NCBI RefSeq assembly: GCF_910592395.1
Contig: NC_088312.1
Location: forward strand, 5,208,001 to 5,272,000
Source of the DNA: Lineus longissimus
Taxonomy: Eukaryota; Nemertea; Pilidiophora; Heteronemertea; Lineidae
Length of the DNA stretch: 64,000 nt
Direction: 5' to 3'
Positions 25,352 through 39,164 of this stretch are shown here, one piece after another; the first letter of the stretch is position 1; each line of letters begins with the position of its first letter. The notes under the pieces are model-generated. The model was not told the DNA's origin. It ran no database searches and saw nothing but the letters and a program-made list of their open reading frames with translations. The position numbers were made by a program, and so were the translations under genes.

Positions 25352-26137
25352 TTAATGGCGATTGTTCAGTGCCGCCTCCGACAGCTTCACATGCTGTTCA
25401 ATACCATACCGAAACTTGCACAACCCCTTGAATTGACTCCGAATACAATTTCCATCAATATTGAATGATTTCAGACGTCCCTCGCTGATTTTTTTTCTGA
25501 AGATGTCGACAATGTTGGAATCAACCGACTTCACAAAAGAGTTGTTGTCACTAAGATTGGTGAAGACAACATGTACAGTCCCCCTGATGGTTGTTTCAAT
25601 AGTGAACTGGGCTGCGTACTGTTCCTCACTAATCACCAATTCGGCCACCGTTTCGTGTTTGGGTGGGACGCGAATCTGGCTGTCCACGGCCCAGTTGAGT
25701 TCCTCCTCCTTCGTCTCACCCTCGGTCTTCATCAGAGACAGCTCGCGATGAAACCCAGCATTCGCTTCAAACACCTCGCCAGGTGTCTTCAGTGTGACAC
25801 TGACTTCTTGCCCGACAGTGTAACCCTCCTCGTACTCAACCTCGCAGGTCGATCTGGTTGTCCGCTCCGTCTTGAACGAATATTCCTGGTCCTGTTCCGT
25901 GTTGTTTGTGAAATGAGACTTGAATAGCACTTGGCTCATCGGCTTGGCGACCCTCCTTTCGTCTTCGTATTTCGGCTCGACGTGGTCGAACTTCACACGC
26001 TTGTAACTGATGGTCTTCATCAGGCAATCTTTAGGGATCTTTTGCTGTTTTTTGTTGGCCGTCCTCTTAAACATGTCCATGGCCCACTCCTCGATGATAT
26101 CATCCAGACTAACCAGCTCTTGTTTTGCAGCAGGCAT
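25352..26137 (-). CDS. ETX/MTX2 (aerolysin-type) pore-forming family protein, copy 1 (subfamily A)
   Basis: Single coding exon of 261 residues. Family members oligomerise on membranes and insert an amphipathic beta-hairpin per subunit to form a beta-barrel pore. Visible: a helical acidic/basic N terminus (LVSLDDIIEEW), the family-typical FTNNT at residues 76-80 followed by Thr/Ser-rich alternating strands, a candidate insertion hairpin at about 100-140 (EGYTVGQEVSVTLKTPGEV), W149 then an RVPP segment (156-159), and a long C-terminal beta region ending near GLCKFRYGIEQH. No signal peptide. The ATG was chosen because a splice acceptor (tcgttccag on the - strand) lies 16 nt upstream at 26153/26154. 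The longer open frame crosses that junction, so a non-coding first exon is expected to the right. It is convergent with HSP20-like copy 1. Assignment is by motif pattern; the exact membrane target is unknown. Confidence 0.85.
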   Translation of the reverse strand: MPAAKQELVSLDDIIEEWAMDMFKRTANKKQQKIPKDCLMKTISYKRVKFDHVEPKYEDERRVAKPMSQVLFKSHFTNNTEQDQEYSFKTERTTRSTCEVEYEEGYTVGQEVSVTLKTPGEVFEANAGFHRELSLMKTEGETKEEELNWAVDSQIRVPPKHETVAELVISEEQYAAQFTIETTIRGTVHVVFTNLSDNNSFVKSVDSNIVDIFRKKISEGRLKSFNIDGNCIRSQFKGLCKFRYGIEQHVKLSEAALNNRH

Positions 26138-26153
26138 TGTGGTTCTTGGAAAT

Positions 26154-29100
26154 CTGGAACGACACAAAGTGATAATGTTAAGAATAAGGCCGATCGGAGG
26201 GGTCTATGGTACACCACTCGAGAGTATACGTCTGGTCATTGACGTTAACTATTTGATTTCTTGTATTGGGTTCTGAAATAAAATTGATTCTTGAATGGCA
26301 ATCTGCTGCTGCAGCTCCAAGGACGATTTCGGGAAATGGTAGGTCACAACCAGCAGAAAACAGGACAATTCGTTTTGTTCGTCACGCGGAATAGACAGAT
26401 GGCGTACATGAGGAAACGATATCTATTTCACAATTAGTTCATACATTTTAACCACCCCCTCTCTCACACACACACACGCACACATCCTCATACCATCGGT
26501 TAATGAATTATATAACAGCGGAAATGTAAGATGAATTAACTGTCTTAGGAGCCTATTAATGAACTCCGTGTGATATTACTATTTCATCATTCTGTTGCTA
26601 CGGGGATGTAAGGGTTAACGCACATCTTTTCTGCAGGTATACCAATAATCGCTTACTCTCATATCTGGCTGATTATTTCTGATTGAGATGACGTCTAGCT
26701 ATATATATAAATTTATGTCAAAGTGATTAGTTTATGCATCTCTTCAGGTACAGCAGGCTCGCGCGTAGGTTTATTCTAGCGAAGTGCATCCGAATTCCTT
26801 CAAATATGCAGATCTGCCTAATTCTTCATTCCCAATCGATCCTGGGCAAGCCCATACACGTATATTTCATCAGGTTGCAGGGCCGGATGATTCGAGGTGC
26901 GTTGGTTGGAGAGCGGCACATTCTCGGCTTTGCTTTAACTACAAAGTCGGCTACGTGTCGTCCCGTCCCCAAGGTCCCGCCGATGGTCTGAAATACACTG
27001 CAAGTCTAAATAATATGCATGTATATAAATTCTTAACTAATCGAAACTGATTACCATAGCGAGTGAGAGAGTGATCGCCTCAAGGTATTGTTCCTATTCG
27101 AACGCTGATGAACTTAGATTGGGCGTTGTCACAATCAACCCCCGGTGGCAATCAACAACTCTGTACAGAATCATTTTTTTTCATTTATATGTAGCATACT
27201 GACTTAATAATGGTTTTGAAAGCACAGTTGTACTACAACAGTGGAAGACTATGCCTTGAACGGTTAAAAGCTCTTTAGTTCATCAGTGTTGCAGCACTCC
27301 AACATGTCATGGGTCTTCTGCAGAGGATTGAAATGAAACCCGAAGTAAACTGTCAGAGGTTGGGTCCACCAAAATAACCATAGACTGCATGTGGCCGTTG
27401 CGTTATGATCAACCTGTCTTTCAGCGTTTCCAAGGCAATGCGGGAAAACACACAGAAACGGAAATACGCTATACTCAAAACGTTACACCAGCTCGGAGAC
27501 AAACCTCACCCAAAGCAATATTGTCGTGTTGTGATTCACGTCCCACTCTTGATGAAAGTGATAGCCGATCGAGGTGGGGATTAAAAGTGTTACTCATCTC
27601 TTTCATAATAAGGCTCTCATCGTGTCGGCCTGTCTCCTAGAGAGGTTAATTGCCTATCTGTTCGATGTGTCAAGATGCAGTATGATACATTAGCCTGCTA
27701 TAGGGTGCATCCTTGCCAATTAATCAATGAGTTGCAAACGAGAAATTACATGTTGTGATTTGCTGGATGCACTATGATGCGAAGTAAGGAAAACGGATAC
27801 ATGAGCTGGGTTTGTAGATACCATTCTGAACTAGAAACAGAGATCCATCCATAGCCTGCCCTTGTAGAGTCCAAAACTTGAGAGTAAAAGAAGATTAGTT
27901 TGGGAGTCACAGTTAGCGTGGTTGCGATAATGTTGTCACGTTAAAGAAGACTTGCTGCATAGAGGACACGTCGAGGGACGAAGATCGTAGTCCCTTAACT
28001 GCCAAAATGTGCGGCCAAACCTGATACCGGATTTCGTTCCGACCATGCAAATATTATCTCGAGTTGAACCCTACCTCACTGTTTGAGATGTCACTGTATC
28101 AACCTCATCATCATCATCATCATCATCATATTCAAGAGCTCGTGAGAAGATGGGCCTCTTTGGTCCTGGTCGTGATGAACTCATAACTGAGCTGGTTCGC
28201 TTGCACGAATGATCCCATGGCACAGCGAATGTGCTGGGATGTATTCTATTGTAGGGGCCTACATGTATATGTATTGGAATTACAACCATTATTTCAAATG
28301 CATGTCAGGCCTATTCCAGACTTAATTGTAGTAACATCATTATTTGAAGAGGAGATTTTGATATAACCCAATTATTTAACCACTTCTTCATATAGCTATC
28401 AGCAACTGAAGTCTAATAATGGCAATATCACAAATTAGCAATAATTGACAGTCTATATGAGTTTATCGGATTATCATATTTAGAGGTTTTTGTCTGATCT
28501 GAATTGGAGAGAATGTGATAGAGGAGATGATTGGCAATTGGCTTAATAAGAACAAAGAATGAACTATTGGTCCAATATATGTACATGTATTTGAAAAACA
28601 GACATGACTGCAAGCCAAAACGCTTACTGAGATACCTAAACACATTCACCAACATTGATCAGTTTCTAGTTTAACACCAAGGAACATCCGACACTTGATA
28701 AAACTTGCAAATGTTTGTGTAGAATTGGAAGGATAACACAAAGACGTGCTTGTCATGGTTAGGGAAACAAGGTAGACTTTCAGGTGCTACTTATCAAAGT
28801 TTTGATAACTTCATCAGAAAAGTGCAGCGCTATCGGCGAAGTGCGAGCGAGCCCGTGGCGAAGTTAGCAGATGGTCCGATAGAATTAACTCTGCAAAGAC
28901 CATAGCTCATAGCTAGAAATACATTGTATTTAGGAATGTTATATTCAAAGTGTTTCTAATTTTGAAAGCCTTAGTAATGAAATGTCCCAATTACGACACT
29001 GTATGATGATAATGGTTGATGACATTGTTTTTATGAATTTTAAGTCAGTGGAAATGGTACGAATTTGACACTAACCTATCAGGAATACATTCATGACCAT

Positions 29101-32100
29101 TATTCCCTACTACACAGCGGCTTTTGATATCTGATCAATTTGCTTGTTTATAAGCTAGAGATGCTTATGCTTAAATATGAAGAGAACGTTTAAACATCCA
29201 CCACATCCAGATGCACCTAACATAAGCTAAATGCTAATGGATGCAAGAGAAATAATCTAATCAAAAAGAGCTATAATGTAATCTTTCTCTCCCTGCATGG
29301 TTTCTCCACGCCACCAGATTTAGCGGAGAATTCTCAGGGACAAGATCACACAACCACCACAGTATCACTGGCAATCATTTACCCCCATGCACAATCCGGG
29401 ACAAACAAAAATGGCGGTCGTTTATGTGGTAGTTAACTAATTATATATGTTACATTCCCCATTCATCAATAATTTAATACTACAGACCTACATTGTATTC
29501 TGTATCAAAATTAATATTTGCAACGGAATGATATATGCTGGCTGTTTCTGTGTATAAGGGCCTTACGGTTGATTTGGGTTTATGTTTAATGGCATGTATG
29601 AAGTGATGTTCATTGATAACAATATCGCGGACTGCAGAATATCAAAATATTAAAAAAAGAACCATTCGACCCGAGAAACCTTGTACTCATCATCATGATC
29701 AAGTTTCGTGATACGTGGCATGTTGGATAAATGATTAGATTGATCAACAAAAAATGGCAGAGTATGAGCAGTGATATATGTATAGTCTTTGTCCGAACAT
29801 TCTGCAGCCTACTGGCCATTACACTCGAGAGGTGGTTGTATTTTGAAGGTTCGACGCCCGCATTGTTAGAGGATTCACTTGTCTTCTTCCCTAACAAGTT
29901 GGTGTTTTTTATCGATGTTGTTTGGTTTGATGTTTTTCTTAAAATCGAAAATCGTCCAAAGCCTGCGGGGTCATTATGCATCTTCCTACATAAATTACAA
30001 GGTGTTCGCGCCATCTTAGTTCTGGAAAATTTTCATTTATTTTCATCTAGCAGCCACTACAATGTATACCGACCACTTGATTAAAGAAGATGGCTTGAAT
30101 TAGCCCCAAAAGAAAGACAATGAAATGAGAAGATCAGCGCACCTTTTGTCATTTTTGTAATTTCAATCGAAAAGGCGAAAATCATAATGATGAGAACTCG
30201 ACAATGACAGGCCGGCTGACGGATGGTCTGAGACTGAGATGAGACATTGAAATAATAGTCATGCCAAATCATACATATCCCCAGGATGCTGCCTGCTGGC
30301 GCTACAATATGCAAGATCGTCCGTCAACCACATTTTGAAATTTAATTGAACCCTTAAAATGGGTAGTACAATGTGCTTTACAATACCTTTTAAGTCAAGA
30401 GAAATCCTCCACCGAGGGGATCGAGCTGCTAGTAGGCTAAGACAGATCGTGAAACTGGGTGTAACTCTCCACCGTAGACCTATAGAATCTCCCTGATTCG
30501 AAAAAAATGTTTCCACAATCCCTGATTCAAACAAGTCGAGAGAACTTCCAACTCATCTGAAGTCACAACGACCCGCCGAAGTTAACAGCGACCAAATTAA
30601 GACGGAGCAGGCGAATACGTTCAATGACGTCATGATCATGGGTGGCAACACCACCTAGGGCGGTCTGGACGGGTCAAGACAGAAATGATCAAATATTCCA
30701 GGACAGTTTTTGCCATTTGATTTGCATACCATTGTATCATATGTTTCATGGGATGTGAAGTCACTCATGATAAATACATGTACAAATGCTAGCAGACTGC
30801 AGGGGTAAGGCATTTTCAGATACCCGAGATAGCTGGGTTTATCATAGCATGCTAACTTGGTTTTGACCTTTTTGCAATAGTGTAGGTACGAATATGACTC
30901 TCCATGAATGATTTGCCGGGTGCTTTTTTCATCTATTGCTCTAAACAGATTCACTTTCAGCCTTTCTTGTACGGATCTTCATCTTTTACCAAAGGAAAAT
31001 CTATTTAACAGACCGATGACACAGATTGTGGAGCGACTGAGTTGACACACTGCATGGGTATATCGAACCTTAGTGATGAGTGCTTTACAATGTGCCAATT
31101 GCGTCAATTAACGATTATTAGTAGCAATTTTCTGCTTCATAGGCCCCTTCTACGGACATTGGGTACATAAAAAACTACAGTGTAATTCTGTTGGAATCAT
31201 CAAAATAAAGGCATTTACGGAGTGTAGGCCTACCATTGGAAGATCGAAGCTTGTTTTGCACTGACGAGAAAGTGAAGGATTCCCAAGGATGGTTGATGTC
31301 GAATGACAGTTTTAGGAAATACTCAAAAACGTTACACCCGTCACTAACCAAATCGGAAAAACTTACTTTCTTTAAACCATTTTCTGCTGACCAAAATCAC
31401 CAAAATAAAACATTTGTTTTGATAAAGCTATGACAACGAAAATCACAAGCAATGTTCAAGTCTGGTCAAGACAAGTTCGTCTCAGGTGTGAAGACCATAA
31501 CCGCTAAGCACACAGAAACATCAATCCTCTTTGATATGCCGTTGTCACCTGCTTGTTTCAACAGAACAATTTTTATATCAATAATATAGGCCTGATTGTT
31601 TTGATGGAATAACCGGCATAACTCATATTGTCCATGGAAATGATTTCTTAATTTCTTTATGCATCTAACTTCAACAATCACAGATTATCGCCGTCGTCGT
31701 AACCAGTGTGAAAATAGACGTGTTTGTTTTGAAATTTGTTCCCGTGGGGATATGGAACATGTTGGGGAGGAAAGCCTGAATAGCGAGTGGTCTTAATCTG
31801 ACACGTTTTGGAACAAATCCAAATAAAGACGCTTCAAGGCTGTGATATTCTTGCTCTTGGAGTATATATTGATTCTTATACGTATACTGAACGCTCAAGT
31901 TCGAGCGTCGGAGCTGCCTGACTTGATGAAGAAGTTTTATGTCGCCGAAAACACGGTGCATAGAGAGGATGCAACCCAGATATCCAATTTGCATTCAAAA
32001 TTGAAAGGGCGAAAATCACCATAGCACCTGATGAGCCATTCGATACTTGTCATCACCAGTACTGGGCGGGTCAGTCCGCGGCTCGCCGAATTGCGAGACG

Positions 32101-35100
32101 TCTCGACGATCTCGCCTCAAAGGGCCACCGGCTATGTCGTCGAGTTTCCATAGCACCTTGATATTTCTATTGTCCGTGAATTAAGGACCTTTTACTCATC
32201 CCCCGATACCGGCGTGATGCCTGTTTCCACCTGTAACAGGGCAAATAGAACTGAATTTGCTATCTTGACGTTGTGCGAGTTGGTTAAATTTAATCGACTG
32301 AAATAGGGAGCGTTTTGTTCACTGTCAAGGTCGTGGCTGATGGGACGGATTTGCCGATGGGCAATTCAGGTCTACCTCTTTAATAATGTACCTCCTCGAC
32401 AGTTACTGCCCAAAGTAGAAAGTTCTGGCGTACTATAGTTAGTAGTTGTCTCAGTACACGATTTACGTGGTAAATTTCGCAGTTCGAACTACTGTACTAA
32501 AAACTTATCGGACATCAAGATCTGTTCGCCCCGAGCGAGAAGCCTGAGGACATGTGAAAGAAAATTTCTTTTGCTGGGGTTCATCATTTCCGAATCATGG
32601 TTGGTTGTGCTAGCCCGTCGCAATTGCTATCATAGTCCACCACCAAGTTGGTCGATTATTGCCACCATCTGATGAGATCTTGAGTTTTGTATTTCAGCGC
32701 CACCAATACTTCGACTGCAGTACCGAACACATCATCCTAAGGCGCGTGGTGATAAAACGATCGCACAATCTCAAAACTCATTCGACCAGTTTACAAGTTA
32801 AATAAAGTTATAGACTTTGTAGGAAATGTACATAGAAACTATAACCTATTAGAAACTGTAGTTTGTGGAATTTGGAGTGGTCTGTAATTGATTAAGATAT
32901 CAATCAATCGTTGACGTTTTATTACATCAGGACTGAGGTTTGTGCGGTATGTGACCCTCGATCAGGATTCTATTGCTGGCATGTGCATTTAAGTGGGGAA
33001 ATATTTGGTTGCATTGTACTACGGCATCAGTGTCCGGATCGATTCAGTGCATTCTCGACAATCTGACCACGTAACTGTGGTAGTCTGACTGATTCCGTCA
33101 GTTCAGAAGTAACACCGAAAATCACTGATATTCTTTCGGTAAGGTGTGTGCCTGCCGTCACATGTGACGTATCGAGATTTGACATTGACCCAGGAAAACG
33201 CATGTCAACGCACGGTATACCTTACATAACCAAGAGAAGACAAGATATATCCCAAACGTGACCTGACTGATAAGTGATATCATTTCTGTATTTCATATAA
33301 ACTGATTGAATATCATAGCATGTTCCAGCACGGGACCCCTTTCCTTGAATATCGCACCAAGAGGGGTCCAAGCTGCTATGATTTTTGCTGTGAGCATTCT
33401 TTACCCCAGGAGGTATCAACTTTTATTTCAGCTTACGATTAAGACACACGCCAGAGCTTACTGTACGTTATTCTCGACTGACATTAATCCGACTAATTCC
33501 TGGGCAGTCCCGCAAAAATCCCCTTGTATCTAAAATAACATTTATTTGACCTCGAGTTTCATATCAAGAAAAGAAAGGACCAGCCTGGACCTGCTGGGAC
33601 CCTTTTGATGCAAGCCACAGGCCATTAACGACAATTAACGATTAGCCATAAAGCGTCGTATGTAATTACGGGACGATTACAGGACGAACGCGATTGAACG
33701 AGACATATATTTTGACCAATTTACTTCCGAAAGACGAGCGCCAAAATCCTCGTCCGTATTTTCTCGGACGAGCGCGCTTCGAAACCCCCGGTATTCATGG
33801 TGTATATTCTCATAAAAACATTGGAGATGTACCCATTGAAATATCTCACTCAAGTCCATGCATGTTGGCTTCCCCAAGCGAAGACAGTCAACGCAAGTGA
33901 TTTTACATCAAGTCACAACCTAAAACTGTTTCACTTTAGGACGAGGTGCGCCGTCTTCTATTTTCGCTCCAGAATGCCATGACATTTAATTCAGTCAAAT
34001 ACATATTTTTCTCAAATCTAGGTCAATTTAAGATTGATATTCAAATAACAAAATGGAAACAACATTGTTGGGCCCAATTGTTTACCCCAGCAGGGCGTAT
34101 TTCTGTCTAGAGTCCAAGTCAAACCGCTGACTCGGACCACATTTCTGCCATCATTGCGCATAATTCGGCCGCAAAACACATTGATATCATGACGAAATAA
34201 AGAATATTTTTAAAAGATGGATGTTTTCTTCGAAGTTTTGTCCCAAAAGTAAGATTTTCATAAGTTTCATAGTGCAGATATCTAAGATGGCGGATAATGG
34301 CCTCTGCGGAATGTCCTCAAAATGTCAACAAAAAGGTTGGAGTTTGATTAGGGCGTTTTCTGTTCTGTCTTGCTAGCATAGGTACCAAATGTTAGATTAA
34401 GAAATGTGAAAATGTTTCTATAACATTGTTTAATAGTTTTAAATGAATATGTTTGCTAAAGATTGAACATTAATCTTGTGAAAGGACACTGTTCAATGTC
34501 AAAGGTTGTTGATACGAAAATGTTTTGGACGAGGACAGCATTTCACCAACAATGATCTTACCCCTGCAGGAGATGAGACTTGAAATTAATATCAAATATC
34601 AGAAATGATGATATGTAACTAACCTGATTCTGGTAGATAACGCTGATAAGACCTGGTCCTGTTTGTTCTGTTATCCGATAAATCCTTCTCGGGTATTGAA
34701 TAGGTCTTGTCGTCCCGTTGACGCGATCGCTTGTAATAGGCCTAGGACAAGTGATGAGCCTGTTGTGACGTGGGGGACCCGTGGAACATAGCATAGGGCG
34801 TTCGCGGCAAGTTTGAATGACTTGGTTAAACTAAGACTATCAGGCACAAGAAGTGTTTTTCGCTCGTCTTTCAAGAGGAATTAAAAAATATACACAGCGT
34901 ATAGGAAAAGACGATGGTGATGGTTGATGGTTAGTGGCAAATAACCCGTCTGTGTTCCCAAGAGCCTATACACGTATAGAGTAAAATAACTACAGTTACC
35001 ATCTTTGGAACCGAGGAAGCGTTAAAGATTTTTCACAATTCGTCTTGTTCTTTTCTTGTGGTGATTGGCGGCAGCGGCCTATGTAATAGTGCGAGTGACG

Positions 35101-35966
35101 GATGTCTGTGTGCGGCTGGCCAAGGAAGTGTCGTCCGTGCACCCGCATTATTCACAGCAACGGATATTAGATCCGTGTCGCAACCAAATGCCAGTGTAAC
35201 AGTTTTGAATGTCCTCATATTTCTAATTTGCGCTTTTGATCTTTGAGCCTCACAGCAATAAGATTGAGGCAATTGATCAACTCCAGTGTCTGAAATTTGT
35301 TAATTTTGGCACTGGGGCGAGTTTGTGACCAATTAAACCATCTAATAGATACTCTATCATCCATTTGTTATATTTTCATATAATTCTTTTATATTCAAGT
35401 CCTGATGCAAGCATATCTATTAGATGCTAAAACGTCCATAATGCAATCCTCAGTATTTCTTTATTTCTTTGTGCCAAACCATCTTATAGATTCTCTATCA
35501 TCTATTTGTTATGTTTTCATTATAATCTACATGTATATCATAATACTATAAGGCGGCTCGATAAAGTGCCATTTGGGGGTAGTGTTTCGTCTCGAAATTT
35601 TGCAACCTCATGTTTATTTTCGGAAATTTACTTCCTGTGGCTAAAAACAAGAAACTGACAAACTGCTGAGTCAATTAAAAATTGCGCGCTAAAACAAAAG
35701 AACCGCACAGGTAGGTCATCCAGTGTGAACTCTGGCTATAAAGTACCTGGAGACAAGGTACCTAGTGTTGATTATCTCTGTCAACCTCGTTCGCCTGTTG
35801 CCTCTCAGCTTGCACTCACTGTCAGACATGCGAGACGAAATGGGGATTTAATATTTCCCGCTCACTGCTTTCCGCGCCGCAAAAAGGGAATTCCGACCGC
35901 ATTCTATAATTAGATTGTGACGCGATGGGGAACAATGACCCAGTTAGCTACAAATGTATCTCCATA
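26154..35966. other. Spacer between pairs 1 and 2
   Basis: This should hold the promoter and non-coding first exon(s) of pore-former copy 1 (transcribed leftward) and the promoter of HSP20-like copy 2. I could not place them securely. A TGACGTCA-containing stretch near 30620-30640 is one candidate for the former. Simple repeats: an AC-rich tract at about 26466-26485 and (TCA)n at about 28097-28127. The many short open frames show no family resemblance. Confidence 0.5.
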
Positions 35967-37481
35967 ATGGCAAGTGGAGGCGGCGATAAGGTTGAATTTC
36001 GTAATATTGATGACAGTAAGTACGCATTTGTTGATGTAGCATGACTTCTGCTATAGCATAGATATCAAGTCAAGAAGGAATTTGGTGAAATTCAACTAAA
36101 ATCCCGTTTTTGATGCATTTCTTTCTCAACGCCTCTGGGGAATCCCTCTGATTTCTACACTATTGTACTGCACATACATGTACATCGAGATCTGCGCTTG
36201 TTGGAGCACACCCTTGTTTGTATTGTTTAATCGTTTCCTCTCTATGTGCATGCGAGTAATGCTAATTGTTCCTGTTATTATATGATCTGTACACACCAAC
36301 AATGTACCGGAATATGGCACTACTACAGCACTCATGGACTCGGCAGTCTGGCATATCTGGTTCTTAATCGTCGGATGATAATTGATGTGCAGAGCCAGAG
36401 CTAGAGGGTTCATTTACAGCCAAGAAGATGCATCTTCTTCAATCTTCTCAGGTCAGGTCTCTGTAACAGTTGGTGTTTGTATTCCCTCTGTATATATAAG
36501 GATTTCAGGAAAGGTGCCTTTTAAGACAAATATCCGTGAAACTTCTCTTTTTGACATTTTTTAATGAGTTTCCTTTACTTACTATTTTATCATTTCAGTT
36601 GGATTATCAGAAGAAGACCCAGTTGGATTTGTGCGAGTTGTGGTGCTGATTCCTGACTTTAAGATCACCAAGAAGTTCATGGGGAAAAGTGAGGCTGCCA
36701 GGGGCTCGAAGGTTGTTGTGCAGATTGAAGAAAGGTGAGTGAAACATGTGTAAAACTTGTCAACCATGGAATGCCCAGTTCAAGGACACCAGTGCTCTTA
36801 TGTCATCAAAGCACGATCATGCTGCCTCTACATCAAATGACTGTTTGTGATTCTCCATTTTGACGTGAACATCTATGACTCCAATTCCAGGTCAATGCTG
36901 CTTGAAGCAACTGTCAAAGATAAGAAGAAAGGAATTCTAGTGACGCATAAACTTGAGTATAGAGTTCTGCCACACCCTGTGGATAAATCCAAATCGAAAC
37001 ATAAGGTATAAACTACCGTTACCTGGTCTAAATGACCTCAATATGTCTATAAAAGATAGAATTCTTACTTTCTTTTTCTTGAATAAAAAGAAAGTTAGAA
37101 TCTCATGAATAATGGTGTTTGTATACATGTAGTAACAAAAACCTTTTGTAATACGAGGAAAAGACACGTTGTGTTCCCTGCATAAAACTGCTTGCTAACC
37201 AAATGCCTGAAATTTTCTCCGAGTGAAAATCTTTCTTTGTCTCTTCTTTAGTGCAGAGCAGTGCTTTTACCCCTCTAGAGTCGAAATCGGTAGAAGTAGT
37301 CAGCTGAATATTATAACTCAGTTGAAGACTATTACGAAGTCATTGTTACTGAAACCATCACATTTGCTGCTTTCAGTTGGAGGATGGAAGAATAATCATC
37401 TTGTTAAAGAAGAAGGACGATATCTCTTGGACTGAGTACATGATGTCAGAGCACGGTCTTGAGACGGATATCCCGAGCTGA
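35967..37481 (+). CDS. HSP20/CS-like small beta-sandwich protein, copy 2 (subfamily A)
   Basis: Four exons: 35967-36015, 36599-36734, 36891-37005, 37377-37481. They give 134 residues and TGA, with intron phases 1, 2, 0 and a 115-nt third exon. Visible: DPVGFVRVVVLIPDF (23-37), VVVQIEERSMLLEATVKDKK (55-74), HKLEYRVLPHPVD (81-93), LEDGRIIILLKKKDDISW (101-118), C terminus GLETDIPS. The LP-then-final-strand pattern recalls HSP20 and the LEDG...SW ending recalls CS/p23 domains. Fold assignment is inference. The ATG at 35967 gives an exon 1 of similar length to the paralogues. An in-frame ATG at 35925 would add 14 residues. Closest relative in the window is copy 1. No signal peptide. Its convergent partner is pore-former copy 2. 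Confidence 0.85.
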
Positions 37482-39164
37482 GATTGTGAACTTGTGTGCC
37501 TTGAACCAACAATGCTGTTAACTACTACTCCTAGTATGCAAATACACTGTCTTCGATAGATCTGCATGGTGAAGATATATGTGGAAGTAGACATCCTATG
37601 TTGTGGGCTTTCATCTCATTTTTATAAATGTTATTGGGTCTATTATCATTGCACATGCAATGAAACAGTCTCGTGTCTTTATTGCTGAAGATCTTTTGAC
37701 AAGTAACAATACCTCTGTATATCTATTTTTACACGATTTGTTACATGTACCACTAATCGTTTATCATAGTCCTTCTTCAGAATTCAACATTTAGTGCATT
37801 AATCGGCAGTTAGTGGAAATGGTATGTGTACCAGATTATGTGGATCATGGCACAATTGTGAGACCAGCAGATGAGGCCGTTACAGGACCAGTGCTGCCAC
37901 CTGAACAGAGACCAAGGTACCTGGTAGGGGATTGGGTGTGCCGAACTGCTCCCATACAGTGGACTCCTCTGTTACCAGAACATCCTCTGTACTAAGGATA
38001 GTGAATCTGGTCCAAAATTAGTTATTTCCAGCCAATTTGACCTATGTTATCAGGACAGCATTGGTCTGTCCTGGGTGTGTCCTTAATAGAGAGGTTCTAC
38101 TGATCTGGTATGTGGGTTTTGTTAGAGGAATCTATAACTGATATTTTTACATTTACTGTAAAGTCACTGTCCTTTTTATTGCTAAAATTTGAACATGCAT
38201 CCACTGAATTACTCTATCAATAATGATAATCCTGGAAGGGTTTGGTGGGAGTATGGGATATTGTTAATTCACCATATCACAGCTGATTTTGGCACCATTC
38301 TTGCCACAAATCTGCCATTGAGAGACTCCCAGTGTCAATAATACACTAGTCTTATTTATTCTGCTGCATGTAGTATAGATATATCAATCAAATGTTCTTT
38401 GCATCATTAGTTTTAGACCTTCTGTGGATAAACTGCAGCCAAAATTAAAAGGACAGTGACCCGAAAAGGATTTTTTTCCAGATAACTTTCTTACAAAACT
38501 ATTATATAATGTGCAATGATGTTGAAATAAACTTCGAGCGTTAAAAAGTTGATTGGGTATTGGATGCTTACTGGTTGGAGTCCCTTTTATTGTGAAAAAG
38601 CTAGAAAGAAACTAAATATGTTGTCCCTCTCTTCAATAAAGGACCGATGAAACTCACAAAATCATCCTCATAATGACATCACAGTTTACAGGTGGAGAAA
38701 TATTACAGTGTTCATTTCATCCCATATCATCGGGACGAAGTAAGAACAAACTAGAGACGTTTAGTAACCATGTTATGTGTAGATAGCAGCACTGAACACA
38801 TCGCTGTGGCCACTTTTATGGACGTTTTACGAGTTCAGTTGTTTGCCTCTGGTTTGCTATGTTCTTTCCACTAGTTTGCAAATCTAACATCAGTAACCCC
38901 CTCGGCGGCCCTGCCCAGCGATATGCAAATCTCTAAAGGCTCGGTTCTCCCCCCCCCCCCCCGTCGCCGTGGAAAGGGTAATTTCATCGAAACAAATGGG
39001 GAGAAAGCAAAACACTTCGGCGGCTGGTTCCTAATTTTTCAAATCTTGCTTAATGGTCACACATGTATTTGGTTCCTTAACGCAACTTCAACAAAGTGTT
39101 TTACTTTCCCACGCAATTGCTTTTGCTTCTCCATACAGTTACGAGTCATTCTAGAGTTTAACTA
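37482..39164. other. Convergent intergenic spacer of pair 2
   Basis: Spacer of 1.7 kb between the facing 3' ends. AATAAA-type hexamers occur near 38522 and 38634. A run of C residues lies at about 38950-38963. There is no gene or clear mobile element. Confidence 0.55.

Noticed and set aside
29610..30014. 134-residue - strand open frame starting ATGGCGCG after a possible acceptor
   Set aside because: No recognisable domain, low-complexity hydrophobic C terminus, and overlapping open frame on the other strand; not enough to call a gene.
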